Origin: a bacterium BMS3Bbin08
GTDB lineage: Bacteria; Nitrospirota; Thermodesulfovibrionia; UBA6902; BMS3Bbin08
Assembly: GCA_002897775.1 (NCBI GenBank)
Contig: BDTR01000059.1
Span: 1 to 32,679, forward strand
Direction of reading: 5' to 3'
Length of the DNA: 32,679 nt
The notes beneath the pieces are model-generated. The model had not been told where the DNA came from. It saw only the letters and a program-made list of their open reading frames with translations, and did not search any database. Below, in pieces: positions 1 to 7,225 of this stretch; position 1 is the stretch's first letter; each line of letters starts with the position of its first letter. A program made the translations under genes and the position numbers.

Positions 1-11
1 TATAAGGAATT

Positions 12-60
12 GGTTTCCTGTTTTCACAGGAAACCCTGGATTCCGGGTCAAGCCCGGAAT
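12..60. repeat. Two adjacent hairpins downstream of nifD
   Basis: The first hairpin has 9-base arms at 12-20 and 27-35 with a 6-base loop. The second has 8-base arms at 40-47 and 53-60 with a 5-base loop and is the ATTCCGGG/CCCGGAAT type seen as a dispersed intergenic element in many MAGs. Neither is followed by a T-run on the minus strand, so a classical terminator is not supported. They lie 3' of nifD, where nifK would be expected. Confidence 0.6.
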
Positions 61-161
61 GACAGAAACAGACACAAGATGTCTTTTTACTTATGGTCTT
101 CTTAGTAACTAATTTAAATTATTATCTGTGTTTATCTGCGTGAATCTGCGGCCTATTTAAT

Positions 162-1808
162 TTACTTCCACACATATTTTGCAGAAAGCTCAGGGCTTTC
201 CTGCCACGGGGCCTTTATATAACTCCATACCCTGCTGTTTACCATACGGTCTATTTCCCTGTAAAAATTTATCGCGCCTTTGAAACCCGCATAGGGTCCG
301 CCATAATCATAGCTGTGCAGTTGTTTCAGGGGGAGCCCGCTCTTCTGAATGGCATACTTTTCCTTGATACCTGCACAGAATATAGCCGGTTTGTATATCT
401 CAATGAGCTTCTCTGTCTCGTAGTGGCTTATATCATCGATTACAAGCGCCTGGTTGCGCATCTCAACCATAATCCCTTTGTAATCACTGAATGTTAAGCC
501 CTGCTCCTTTAATTTTTTAATTTCCTCAGCATTTTTTCTGGGACGATACCTTTCCGGATCATGTTCAACTTCAAGCTCCTCAATGTTTCTGCTGTCTGCC
601 TCAATCTTTATGTCAGGCAGGACCTCTCTTCCCTCATAGTCATCGCGGTGCGCAAACTCGTATCCTGCCGAGATTGTCTCCATGCCTATTTCATTAAACA
701 GAAGCTGATAATGGTGGGAGCGTGAAGCGCCTACAAAGAGCATCGCGAGTTTTCCTTTACAACGCTCCCTGACCTCAGCCCCGACCTTTTCCACCTCAGG
801 CATTTCCCTTGCGATAACCTCTTCTACCCTGTCAATCAATTTCCTGTCATCAAAATACCGGGCGATTTTTCTGAGAGATTTTGCAGTTCCTTCAGCGCTT
901 ATAAAGTTTATCTTTATCCATGGAATACCGAACTTTTTATCCATCATATCAGCCAGGTAATTAATTGAGCGGTGGCACATTACAAGGTTGAGGTCTGCTG
1001 TGTGCGCGTTCGCGAACTGGTCGTAACTCGAATTTCCGCTGAATGTAGATAGCAAAGTAATGCCGCACTGCCCGAATATGCGCTCTATCTCAAAAGAATC
1101 TCCGCCAATGTTGTATTCACCAAGCAGGTTAATTTTGTAGTCGCCTTCTCTCACCGTATCATCAAGACCTACCACGTGCGTAAATATCCCGTTGTTGGCA
1201 ATGTGGTGACCTGCTGACTGGCTTACCCCTTTATAACCTTCACAGCTAAAGGCAAATACATTGATCCCCAGCTTTTCTTTCATTTCCCTGGCAATAGCAT
1301 GAACGTCATCGCCGATAAGGCCCACAGGGCATGTAGCGAATATGCTTATTGCCTTTGGCTTAAAAAGGTCGTATGCCTCCTGAATTGCCTGCCTCAGTTT
1401 TTTCTCACCGCCGAAGATGATCTCTTCATCCTGCATGTCTGTTGAAAAACAGTAAGGCATAAAGTTCTCTTTTTCCGCCCTTGTCTGGTTCCTTCTGGTA
1501 AGCCAGCTGTAAAAACCGCACCCGATAGGACCGTGGGTAATATTCACTATGTCATTGGTAGGGCCCATTATCACCCCTTTACAGCCGGCATAGGTACAGC
1601 CCCGCTGGGTTATAATGCCCGGGGTTGTCCTTGTATTGGCCAGTATTTCCTGTACCTCGCCGCCTTCCCCGACTTTATTTACAATTATTTGCCTGGCTCT
1701 TTTACGCGCTACTTTCGTGGGGTACTTGCTCAACAGCTCCTGCTTTATCTCATCAGGATCAATATCTTCAATACCCGCGCCTGATTTTTCTTCATTTAAA
1801 GTTTTCAT
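162..1808 (-). CDS. nifD: Nitrogenase molybdenum-iron protein alpha chain NifD
   Basis: This is the alpha subunit of dinitrogenase, which reduces N2 at the FeMo cofactor. Seen in the 548 residues: P-cluster cysteines C71, C97 and C160 (Azotobacter Cys62, Cys88, Cys154), cofactor ligands C278 (in MCHRS, = Cys275) and H498 (in QLHSYDYGGP, = His442), and active-site Q197 and H201 (= Gln191, His195) plus R105 (= Arg96). About 50 extra residues near 385-440 match the insertion known from clostridial-type NifD, which explains the length above the usual 480-490. It is the last gene of nifH-nifI1-nifI2-nifD and starts 17 bases after nifI2. The ligand set argues for the Mo enzyme rather than a maturase (NifE) or a nitrogenase-like protein. 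nifK does not follow within the 161 bases left in the window. Confidence 0.97.
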   Translation of the reverse strand: MKTLNEEKSGAGIEDIDPDEIKQELLSKYPTKVARKRARQIIVNKVGEGGEVQEILANTRTTPGIITQRGCTYAGCKGVIMGPTNDIVNITHGPIGCGFYSWLTRRNQTRAEKENFMPYCFSTDMQDEEIIFGGEKKLRQAIQEAYDLFKPKAISIFATCPVGLIGDDVHAIAREMKEKLGINVFAFSCEGYKGVSQSAGHHIANNGIFTHVVGLDDTVREGDYKINLLGEYNIGGDSFEIERIFGQCGITLLSTFSGNSSYDQFANAHTADLNLVMCHRSINYLADMMDKKFGIPWIKINFISAEGTAKSLRKIARYFDDRKLIDRVEEVIAREMPEVEKVGAEVRERCKGKLAMLFVGASRSHHYQLLFNEIGMETISAGYEFAHRDDYEGREVLPDIKIEADSRNIEELEVEHDPERYRPRKNAEEIKKLKEQGLTFSDYKGIMVEMRNQALVIDDISHYETEKLIEIYKPAIFCAGIKEKYAIQKSGLPLKQLHSYDYGGPYAGFKGAINFYREIDRMVNSRVWSYIKAPWQESPELSAKYVWK

Positions 1809-1825
1809 TTTTATTTCGTCCCCTT

Positions 1826-2206
1826 TCAGAATTCATCAAGAACCTTGTCTCCGCTCTCGCCTGTTCTGACCCTGACAGCCTCAAGGACAGGCATGACAAA
1901 AACCTTTCCGTCCCCTGACTTTCCGGTCTTATTAACCTTCATTATTGTCTCTACTGTCCTTTGCACCAGCTTGTCAGGAACTACAATGGTCATTATTCTC
2001 TTCGGGATTAACCGCTGGGTCTGTCCTAACTGGACTATTGCCTCTTCATACCCCAGCTCTGCTCCCTGAAGCAGGGTCAAGTCCACTATGCCCTTGCCTC
2101 TTCCCAGTGCTTCTCTTGCAGTGACAGAAGTTATGCCTGCGTCTGAAAGGGATTGCTTGGTCTTGTTCATCATGTTCATGCGGACTATTGCCATTACCTC
2201 TTTCAT
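1826..2206 (-). CDS. nifI2: PII-family nitrogenase regulator NifI2
   Basis: A PII-like (GlnB-family) protein of 126 residues. In methanogens the NifI1/NifI2 heteromer binds dinitrogenase and blocks its activity when ammonium appears, and 2-oxoglutarate relieves the block. The sequence shows the PII core: an N-terminal beta strand (MAIVRMN), the T-loop region with GRGKGIVD near 36-43, and a C-terminal segment with GDGKVFVMPV near 98-107. Its start overlaps the nifI1 stop in an ATGA junction, so the two are translationally coupled. The position between nifH and nifD and the tandem arrangement identify it as nifI2 rather than a general glnB. Confidence 0.93.
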   Translation of the reverse strand: MKEVMAIVRMNMMNKTKQSLSDAGITSVTAREALGRGKGIVDLTLLQGAELGYEEAIVQLGQTQRLIPKRIMTIVVPDKLVQRTVETIMKVNKTGKSGDGKVFVMPVLEAVRVRTGESGDKVLDEF

Positions 2207-2559
2207 GGGTTTGTCTCCTCAGGTTCTTCAGATGCAGGCTCCTTGATGCCGGTACTGATCGTGTACATTTCCTCAACCGGAGATACAAATATCTTTCCGT
2301 CTCCATGCGTGCCCTTGTCACCGGTTCTTGCCGCCTTTATCACTGTCTTTATAACAAAATCCTTGTCACTGTCAGGCACCACTGTCATGAGTATTTCTTT
2401 TGGTATCTCGTCATATGTAATTTCCCCGATTTTTATTCCCCGCTGTTTACCCCGTCCTACGACTGATATCTTTGTTACCGCGGGAAAACCCGCCTCCATT
2501 AAATCGGCCAGCACATTATCTGCCTTGTCCGGCCTTATTATTGACCTGATCATTATCAT
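2203..2559 (-). CDS. nifI1: PII-family nitrogenase regulator NifI1
   Basis: The first of two tandem PII-like proteins between nifH and nifD, 118 residues. It partners with NifI2 in post-translational switch-off of nitrogenase. Visible features are the N-terminal strand MIMIRSIIRP, the VGRGKQRG stretch near 34-41 leading into the T-loop region, and GDGKIFVSPVEEMYTISTG near 87-105, typical of the PII C-terminal half. An acidic tail (EPASEEPEE) follows the core. It starts 24 bases after nifH and overlaps nifI2 by four bases. nifI pairs of this kind are known from methanogens, clostridia, sulfate reducers and other anaerobes. Confidence 0.94.
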   Translation of the reverse strand: MIMIRSIIRPDKADNVLADLMEAGFPAVTKISVVGRGKQRGIKIGEITYDEIPKEILMTVVPDSDKDFVIKTVIKAARTGDKGTHGDGKIFVSPVEEMYTISTGIKEPASEEPEETNP

Positions 2560-2583
2560 GGGTAGCTCCCTCCTTGATTGTTT

Positions 2584-3420
<837 letters not shown>

Positions 3421-3508
3421 TTATTAAGGCAAAGGTTTTTCCAATACCTTTTTCTCGTTGGTTTAATTTATTCTCCATGGAAATCATTGCATTTTGAATA
3501 CTGTAATA

Positions 3509-3523
3509 GCGAAAACCATGCCA
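3509..3523 (-). promoter_or_regulatory. Sigma-54 (-24/-12) promoter of nifH
   Basis: On the minus strand this reads TGGCATGGTTTTCGC. It matches the sigma-54 consensus TGGCAC-N5-TTGC with GG and GC exactly spaced and two mismatches. Transcription would start near 3497, about 90 bases before the nifH ATG. No perfect NifA upstream site (TGT-N10-ACA) was found in 3524-3703. Near matches ending ACT and ACG lie at 3576-3591 and 3596-3611. Confidence 0.8.
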
Positions 3524-3703
3524 GTTTACAACTTATTGTTTTTAAAAGAAACTTAACAATGAATCTCTACAATTATGTAGTTGTTGCTACTTTTTTGTGT
3601 GTAGTGGGACGATTATGTTATAATTATGCGGACAGTGTTCGAGGGTATCGGTTTTTTGGGATCTGATATTATCAGGCGCTGATTAAAAAAGGATGACTGC
3701 TGA

Positions 3704-3973
3704 TCAGAACCTGCTGAGGATACTGCTTACAAAATCATGGATATGGTCATAGAAGTACATGTATACGATCAATGCGGCAAGGAAAAGAACACTATACTTA
3801 ATAAGCTTTTTTACGTCAAACCCCTTTTTTATTTCCATGATCTTTTTGATGGTCTCCGCCTGATCTTCAGGGGTCGTAAGGATCTTGCGGCAGCCCGGGC
3901 ATCTCAGGGCTCCCTTCATGATCTTCTGGCCGCAATACGGGCATTCATCAAAGCTTACTTTCAATCCATTCAC
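3704..3973 (-). CDS. Small zinc-ribbon membrane protein
   Basis: An 89-residue protein with a short N-terminal zinc ribbon, CPYC at 11-14 and CPGC at 25-28, a helical charged linker (residues 35-55), and one hydrophobic segment at about 57-75. The layout suggests a cytoplasmic zinc finger anchored to the membrane by a C-terminal helix. I do not recognise a named family. It lies just upstream of nifH in the same orientation but is separated from it by the sigma-54 promoter, so it is not part of the nifH transcript start. A link to nitrogen fixation is positional only. Confidence 0.7.
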   Translation of the reverse strand: MNGLKVSFDECPYCGQKIMKGALRCPGCRKILTTPEDQAETIKKIMEIKKGFDVKKLIKYSVLFLAALIVYMYFYDHIHDFVSSILSRF

Positions 3974-4108
3974 CTCACACCAGGGTCTTATTTCATTAAA
4001 ATTTTACACGGCACTGAATGAATAAGCAACCCCTCGACAAGCTCGGGACAGAGGGAGACTCTCTTCGACTTCGCTCAGAACAAGCAGGATTAAAATATCA
4101 AGAGTAAA

Positions 4109-4140
4109 CCCCGTTAGAAGCCTTCGCCCTTCTAACGGGG
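4109..4140. repeat. Perfect 12-base inverted repeat
   Basis: Arms at 4109-4120 (CCCCGTTAGAAG) and 4129-4140 with an 8-base loop. It lies between the terminator of the CxxC-protein gene and the start of the zinc-ribbon gene. Only TTT follows on the minus strand, so it may be a dispersed palindrome or a second, weak terminator. Confidence 0.6.
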
Positions 4141-4166
4141 TAAAACCGACCATTAGAAAATAATAT

Positions 4167-4199
4167 AAAAAAAGGCCCGGGGCAGTAAGCTCCCGGACC
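4167..4199 (-). terminator. Rho-independent terminator after the CxxC protein gene
   Basis: On the minus strand an 8-base stem (GGTCCGGG with CCCGGGCC, one G-T type pair) is followed at once by seven Ts. It lies about 30 bases after the stop codon at 4230 and would end transcription of that gene before the zinc-ribbon gene. Confidence 0.8.
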
Positions 4200-4229
4200 T
4201 CGATCTAAAGATCAACTCTGATAAACTGC

Positions 4230-4568
4230 TCAGCACTCCATGCCCATGTCTTCAGGTTTCATATAGCTCAACATGCCGGCAGGGTCGCATGCGATACACA
4301 TATCGATCCCCTGGATTATCTGCAGGTCTTCACACAGCACATAAGCCCGCTTGAGCTCATAGCTGCTGATCCTTTTTATTACCAAAGACTTCGGCCTGAT
4401 ATACACCTTTCCGCAATTCATGCATATCCAGATAAAATTAAACTTTGCCGCTTCGAGGCAGTTATCGCAAACATAGATCTTGTAACCTGGCTTGGCTTCC
4501 ACATAGATGGAGGTAAATTCTTCCCTGCATATGCTGCAGGTGTCTATGGTTTTATTAATATCCAGCAT
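4230..4568 (-). CDS. Unrecognised cysteine-rich (4x CxxC) protein, putative sigma-54 regulon
   Basis: A 112-residue soluble protein with four CxxC pairs at 11-14 (CSIC), 34-37 (CDNC), 49-52 (CMNC) and 91-94 (CIAC), plus C79 and C112. That spacing suggests two zinc or other metal sites. I do not recognise the family. The ATG at 4568 is chosen because AAAGGAGG stands just in front of it. An ATG 33 bases further upstream has no such site and lies inside the promoter. A -24/-12 element at 4598-4612 and a strong terminator at 4167-4199 make it a single-gene unit. Since the neighbouring nifH has the same promoter type, a role in nitrogen fixation is a reasonable inference, not shown. Confidence 0.8.
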   Translation of the reverse strand: MLDINKTIDTCSICREEFTSIYVEAKPGYKIYVCDNCLEAAKFNFIWICMNCGKVYIRPKSLVIKRISSYELKRAYVLCEDLQIIQGIDMCIACDPAGMLSYMKPEDMGMEC

Positions 4569-4597
4569 ATTGAACCTCCTTTCTATATTATGTAAAC

Positions 4598-4612
4598 GCA
4601 ATTACCATGCCT
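4598..4612 (-). promoter_or_regulatory. Sigma-54 (-24/-12) promoter of the CxxC protein gene
   Basis: On the minus strand it reads AGGCATGGTAATTGC. The GG and GC are at sigma-54 spacing, the TTGC half is perfect, and GGCATGGT is shared with the nifH promoter. It is about 30 bases before the start codon, so the leader is short. A TGT-N11-ACA sequence at 4612-4628 overlaps its upstream edge and is too close to be a usual NifA site. Confidence 0.72.
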
Positions 4613-5096
4613 GTAAACAACTCGGACACATTTCAACTCGTTTTAATGAACGTAAAACGATCTACAACAATGAAAATAGATGTTTCAAGGTGAGGAAACA
4701 GCAGTTTTGTAATAGATTCCTTTGAAAAGCTTCTAAATGCTCAAAAATATCAAAATATACTTTGTTTTCATCGCTCTTGGGCAGGCTGGGAAATATGGCT
4801 GCATATTTATAAATTGGAAGTAAAATACATAAAAAGTGTGTAAGATACCGCACACAAAACACATAAATATTACTTTTGAACATCATGACCGGGTCGCAAT
4901 ATTTATGTTTTTCAGGCAGTTACGTGAACAGGATCAGCCCCTGCCCGCCAAGACCACGGACTGACAAATTTTGGTAGTAGGATAGATACGGCAAGTTTAT
5001 TTGAACTGTTTGATAGGGAGAGTTTTACTGCATTTTTTTCATCTTGTACCATTATTCCCGTTAAAACGAAACCCTGCCTTTTCAATATGTTACCGG

Positions 5097-5116
5097 ATAC
5101 CCGCTTTCGCGGGTAT
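5097..5116. repeat. Dispersed-type hairpin (8-base arms)
   Basis: ATACCCGC, a TTTC loop, then GCGGGTAT. It is a perfect stem in non-coding sequence, similar to palindromes scattered between genes in many genomes. Confidence 0.6.
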
Positions 5117-5125
5117 GACATTATT

Positions 5126-5355
5126 TTAGGAAGAAAAGAGTTTTTCAACAGCCTGTAACGATTTGACCCCACAGACTTTTAGACTTGTTGATTCAGCAAT
5201 TAATAAACTACTCTGATTGTAATGATAAACTGTGCATTTGTTTTCAGACGCGATCCACTTCTCAGCCCTCTGGCCTTTTCCATTGTAAATATACTCTGCA
5301 AGTACATTAGCGCCATCCATTGCCTTAATAAGCCTTTGGTTCTGGTCGTGTAATC
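5126..5355 (-). pseudogene. Rhs/YD-repeat protein fragment
   Basis: The minus strand translates to an internal Rhs core segment: RLIKAMDGANVLAEYIYNG, then GQRAEKW and YHYN...LLIAEST, which is the YD-repeat pattern of Rhs toxins/wall proteins. There is no proper start, and the frame ends after about 70 residues, so only a piece survives. It abuts the 3' end of hepT. A second Rhs piece lies at 6086-6388, also on the minus strand, and carries a later part of the Rhs core. The later part is therefore upstream of the earlier part, and the pieces cannot be one gene simply interrupted by mntA-hepT. Confidence 0.65.
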
Positions 5356-5359
5356 TAAA

Positions 5360-5697
5360 TCAGTTTGAAAGAAGTTTTTCAAAATGAGGGCTAAGCGGCG
5401 GCAGTTCGTCTTTTATGACTGTCCAAACAATTTCCAGATCAATGCCAAAATACTCATGGATTAATTTGTTCCTCATCTGCGTCATTCTTTTCCACGGTAT
5501 TTCAGGAGACCGGTCCATTAAATCTGCTGGGATCTTTCTTGTTGCCTCCCCAATCACCTCAAGGCTTCGGATGACAGCATTACTTGTCTTTTTGTCAGTG
5601 AGAAATTCATCAAAAGACATTGATTTTTAAATTCAATCGCATCTCTTATTGAATCCAGAATGTCATTGAGGTAGTCTGTATAATCTCTATGTTTCAT
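5360..5697 (-). pseudogene. hepT: HepT-type (DUF86) RNase toxin with a frameshift
   Basis: The intact part (ATG at 5620 to stop at 5360, 86 residues) has the HEPN signature RNKLIHEY (RX4HXY), the RNase site of HepT toxins. The missing N-terminus is found in another frame: starting at the ATG at 5697, which overlaps the mntA stop as ATGA, it reads MKHRDYTDYLNDILDSIRDA and then runs out of frame. One extra A in the A-run at 5624-5628 (T-run on the plus strand) would join the two into a normal protein of about 112 residues. It is therefore a one-base deletion, a sequencing error in a homopolymer, or a slippage site. A short product from the ATG at 5620 would keep the RX4HXY motif but lose the first helix. 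Confidence 0.8.
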
Positions 5698-5987
5698 ATT
5701 GCGACAAGTTCTTCCAGGATATATTTGCCAATTGTGGGTTTTAAAGCCTTTTTCGTCACAAGGTCAACTTTTAGACCGGTTATTTTCTCAAGATATTCTT
5801 CCAGTTCCAGAAATTTAAAAAAGCCAATGGGCTTCTCAAATTCAACAAGCACGTCAATATCACTCTCTGCGCCATGCTCACCTCTCGCATAAGACCCGAA
5901 GATTCCTATGGTCATTACGCCGTACCTGTCACGCAGGCCTTTTTTTTGTTTCTGGATAAGAGCTTTGATTTCAGTTATATCTGCCAT
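5694..5987 (-). CDS. mntA: MntA-type minimal nucleotidyltransferase antitoxin
   Basis: A 97-residue MNT-fold protein. In characterised MntA-HepT pairs it neutralises the HepT RNase by adding AMP to a tyrosine. The catalytic signature GSX10DXD is complete: G31-S32, then D43 and D45 in SDIDVLVEF, with conserved E/D-rich strands after it. The ATG at 5987 is preferred over the one at 6011, because the latter overlaps the -10 box of a good promoter (6010-6038) while GGAG and AAGGAG lie between it and 5987. The stop overlaps the start of hepT by ATGA. The antitoxin is intact although its toxin partner is frameshifted. Confidence 0.85.
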   Translation of the reverse strand: MADITEIKALIQKQKKGLRDRYGVMTIGIFGSYARGEHGAESDIDVLVEFEKPIGFFKFLELEEYLEKITGLKVDLVTKKALKPTIGKYILEELVAI

Positions 5988-6009
5988 TATACCAACCCCC
6001 AACTCCTTC

Positions 6010-6038
6010 ATTATAAAACATTTAGTTTTTTTCTTGAA
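6010..6038 (-). promoter_or_regulatory. Sigma-70 promoter of mntA-hepT
   Basis: On the minus strand TTCAAG (6033-6038), 17 bases, then a perfect TATAAT (6010-6015). Transcription would begin near 6003, after the ATG at 6011, which supports the later start at 5987. Confidence 0.65.
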
Positions 6039-6040
6039 CT

Positions 6041-6071
6041 AATATTCGGGAATTATGCTTGACGTTTTACA
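6041..6071 (+). repeat. Partial copy 1 of the 49-base repeat
   Basis: The sequence from GGGAATTATGC to TTTTACA matches the right half of the repeats at 7665-7713 and 31669-31717, and the left half is eroded (AATATTC in place of ATAATTCCC). It sits directly upstream of the mntA promoter. Confidence 0.7.
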
Positions 6072-6085
6072 CCCCTTGTCTTGCT

Positions 6086-6388
6086 TTACAGAAAGTAAAG
6101 CTCATGGGGACCATACCTCCCGACCTCAGGCTTATAATCTCTGTAGTAGTTGTAATGAAAGCCAGTCTCTTCATCATAATACTGCCCAGGGAATCTGAGA
6201 TTGTTGGTTACACTACCTGAAATAGAATGCGGCTTACCGAAAGGCAGATATTCCCCCTGCCAAACGGTACTTCCGGCTTCATCGGTCATCATCATAGGTG
6301 TCCCCAGATGGTCATTATGATAAAAATATATGCTATTGCCTTCTATCTTTGCAAGGGTTAACCGTGTCCCACCTACGAGGTGGGACAC
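6086..6388 (-). pseudogene. Rhs core C-terminal fragment
   Basis: About 100 residues contain the strongest Rhs core landmarks: YFYHNDHLGTP, then EYLPFG, then a RFPGQYYDEETGFHYNYYRDY block ending at GRY. In complete Rhs proteins GRY is followed by a DPIGL motif and a variable toxin tip. Here the frame stops within nine residues, so the toxin is lost. The 5' side is cut by a 33-base perfect palindrome (6360-6392) that encodes the first residues of the open frame, so no true start exists. It is a decayed remnant of an Rhs element on the minus strand. Confidence 0.8.
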
Positions 6389-6392
6389 GGTT
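6360..6392. repeat. Perfect 15-base inverted repeat
   Basis: Arms 6360-6374 (AACCGTGTCCCACCT) and 6378-6392 with a 3-base ACG loop. This is a long perfect palindrome at the upstream edge of the Rhs fragment, which looks like an inserted palindromic element or the junction left by one. Confidence 0.8.
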
Positions 6393-6743
6393 GCTGTTCA
6401 GTCCGGCCAAAAAAAATAATTATCGAAGTCCGACCTCGATATATGGGCTTAGGTTTATTTTGAAATCAATAACTTACGGTGGATGTAAAATGTCAACGCT
6501 TGTCCGCCAGTTTTAATGGAGGATTTACCCGCCTCAGGCGTGGCTTGTCCGCTTGTCAGTGTGGTGGGAGCTTGTCCGCCTTGCTATATGGCGGGGTGCG
6601 CGATCCCTTATCCGTTACTATGTGACTGGATACTTCTCTCCAAATGGTAAGTACGCCCCTTCCCATACTTTTGAATGGGTGTATTTTTGTTATCTCTGCA
6701 ATTGTTTGTGATATAATAAAATAAATCAGTTAAGGAGCATGTT
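6393..6743. other. Gene-free stretch with degenerate repeats, 5' of the toxin-antitoxin pair
   Basis: No gene seen. At 6499-6523 there is a CTTGTCCGCCAG...TGGAGGA segment related to the segments at 18565-18592 and 18634-18660. The end carries a TATAAT-like -10 box (6712-6717) and the AAGGAG ribosome binding site (6732-6737) of the downstream antitoxin gene. A matching -35 is not clear: TTGTTA at 6687-6692 would leave a 19-base spacer. Confidence 0.55.
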
Positions 6744-6941
6744 ATGCCGCAAATTACTTTAGACTTACCATTTGAAAAAATTGTGGATACGGTAAAAAGA
6801 TTAAGTGAGGAAGATCGGGAACGGTTATTTTTTGCCGTCAATGAAGACTATGCCCGTGCTTTGGGGAAGATGAGGGACGAAGCACGGAAAGAACACCAGG
6901 CCGGTGACAGCACTCCTCTTAAGAACCTGGATAAGGAATGA
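6744..6941 (+). CDS. Antitoxin of a RelE/ParE-type pair
   Basis: A 65-residue protein, acidic and basic in alternation, with an N-terminal PQITLDLPFEKIVDTVKRLSEEDRERLFF segment (split here by family resemblance to short helical antitoxins) and a charged C-terminal tail. There is no clear DNA-binding ribbon. The ATG at 6744 has AAGGAG six bases upstream, and its stop overlaps the toxin start in an ATGA junction. The identification rests mainly on size, the tight coupling and the toxin that follows. GC and codon use look similar to the surrounding accessory region. Confidence 0.75.
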   Translation: MPQITLDLPFEKIVDTVKRLSEEDRERLFFAVNEDYARALGKMRDEARKEHQAGDSTPLKNLDKE

Positions 6942-7225
6942 GCTATCAGGTCTCTCTTTCCAAAAAAGCTGAGAAGCAGTATAAAAACTTTGATCATCAT
7001 ATCCAGAAGAAAATCAAACATAATCTGCAGCAATTAGAAGTAAAACCTTACGAAGGCTTTTCTCTCTCCGGCAAATACGCTGATTTGCGATATATAAAAT
7101 TAACTCATAAAGGTGTTGATTATCGGGCGGTTTATGACATATCGGAAGATGAGAATCTGGTGCTGGTTATATTCCTGGGTACACGGGAGAATTTTTATAA
7201 GGAACTGAGACGATATTTAGGATAG
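6938..7225 (+). CDS. RelE/ParE-superfamily toxin
   Basis: A 95-residue protein of RelE/ParE length. Its start overlaps the antitoxin stop by four bases. Visible features are an N-terminal YQVSLSKKAEKQYKN strand-helix pair, a second helix with HIQKKIKHNLQQL, then the beta-sheet core: LRYIKLTHKGVDYRAVYDI, LVLVIFLGTRENFYKEL. The R in DYRAVYDI and the basic residues of the core are the usual RelE-like positions. RelE members cleave ribosome-bound mRNA and ParE members poison gyrase. The sequence alone does not decide which applies here. Confidence 0.85.
   Translation: MSYQVSLSKKAEKQYKNFDHHIQKKIKHNLQQLEVKPYEGFSLSGKYADLRYIKLTHKGVDYRAVYDISEDENLVLVIFLGTRENFYKELRRYLG

Larger units (their letters stand above)
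4569..5125. other. Gene-free stretch between the CxxC gene and the Rhs fragment
   Basis: It holds the sigma-54 element at 4598-4612 and, at 5097-5116, a hairpin with 8-base arms (ATACCCGC/GCGGGTAT) of a type dispersed in many bacterial genomes. The open frames at 4662-4886 and 4912-5172 on the minus strand have no ribosome binding site or recognisable domain. The second runs through the hairpin repeat. I see no convincing gene. Confidence 0.6.

Noticed and set aside
3576-3611. NifA upstream activator sites
   Set aside because: Only TGT-N10-ACT and TGT-N10-ACG are present, each with one mismatch, which is expected by chance in AT-rich DNA. Not listed as a feature.
4662-4886. Minus-strand open frame of 74 codons
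   Set aside because: No ribosome binding site or recognisable domain, and a low-complexity hydrophobic start. It lies in the leader region of the CxxC gene.
4912-5172. Minus-strand open frame of 86 codons
   Set aside because: It runs through the dispersed hairpin at 5097-5116 and into the Rhs fragment in another frame, so it is a chance reading.
6011-6011. Upstream ATG of mntA
   Set aside because: It overlaps the -10 box of the mntA promoter, so it would not be in the transcript.
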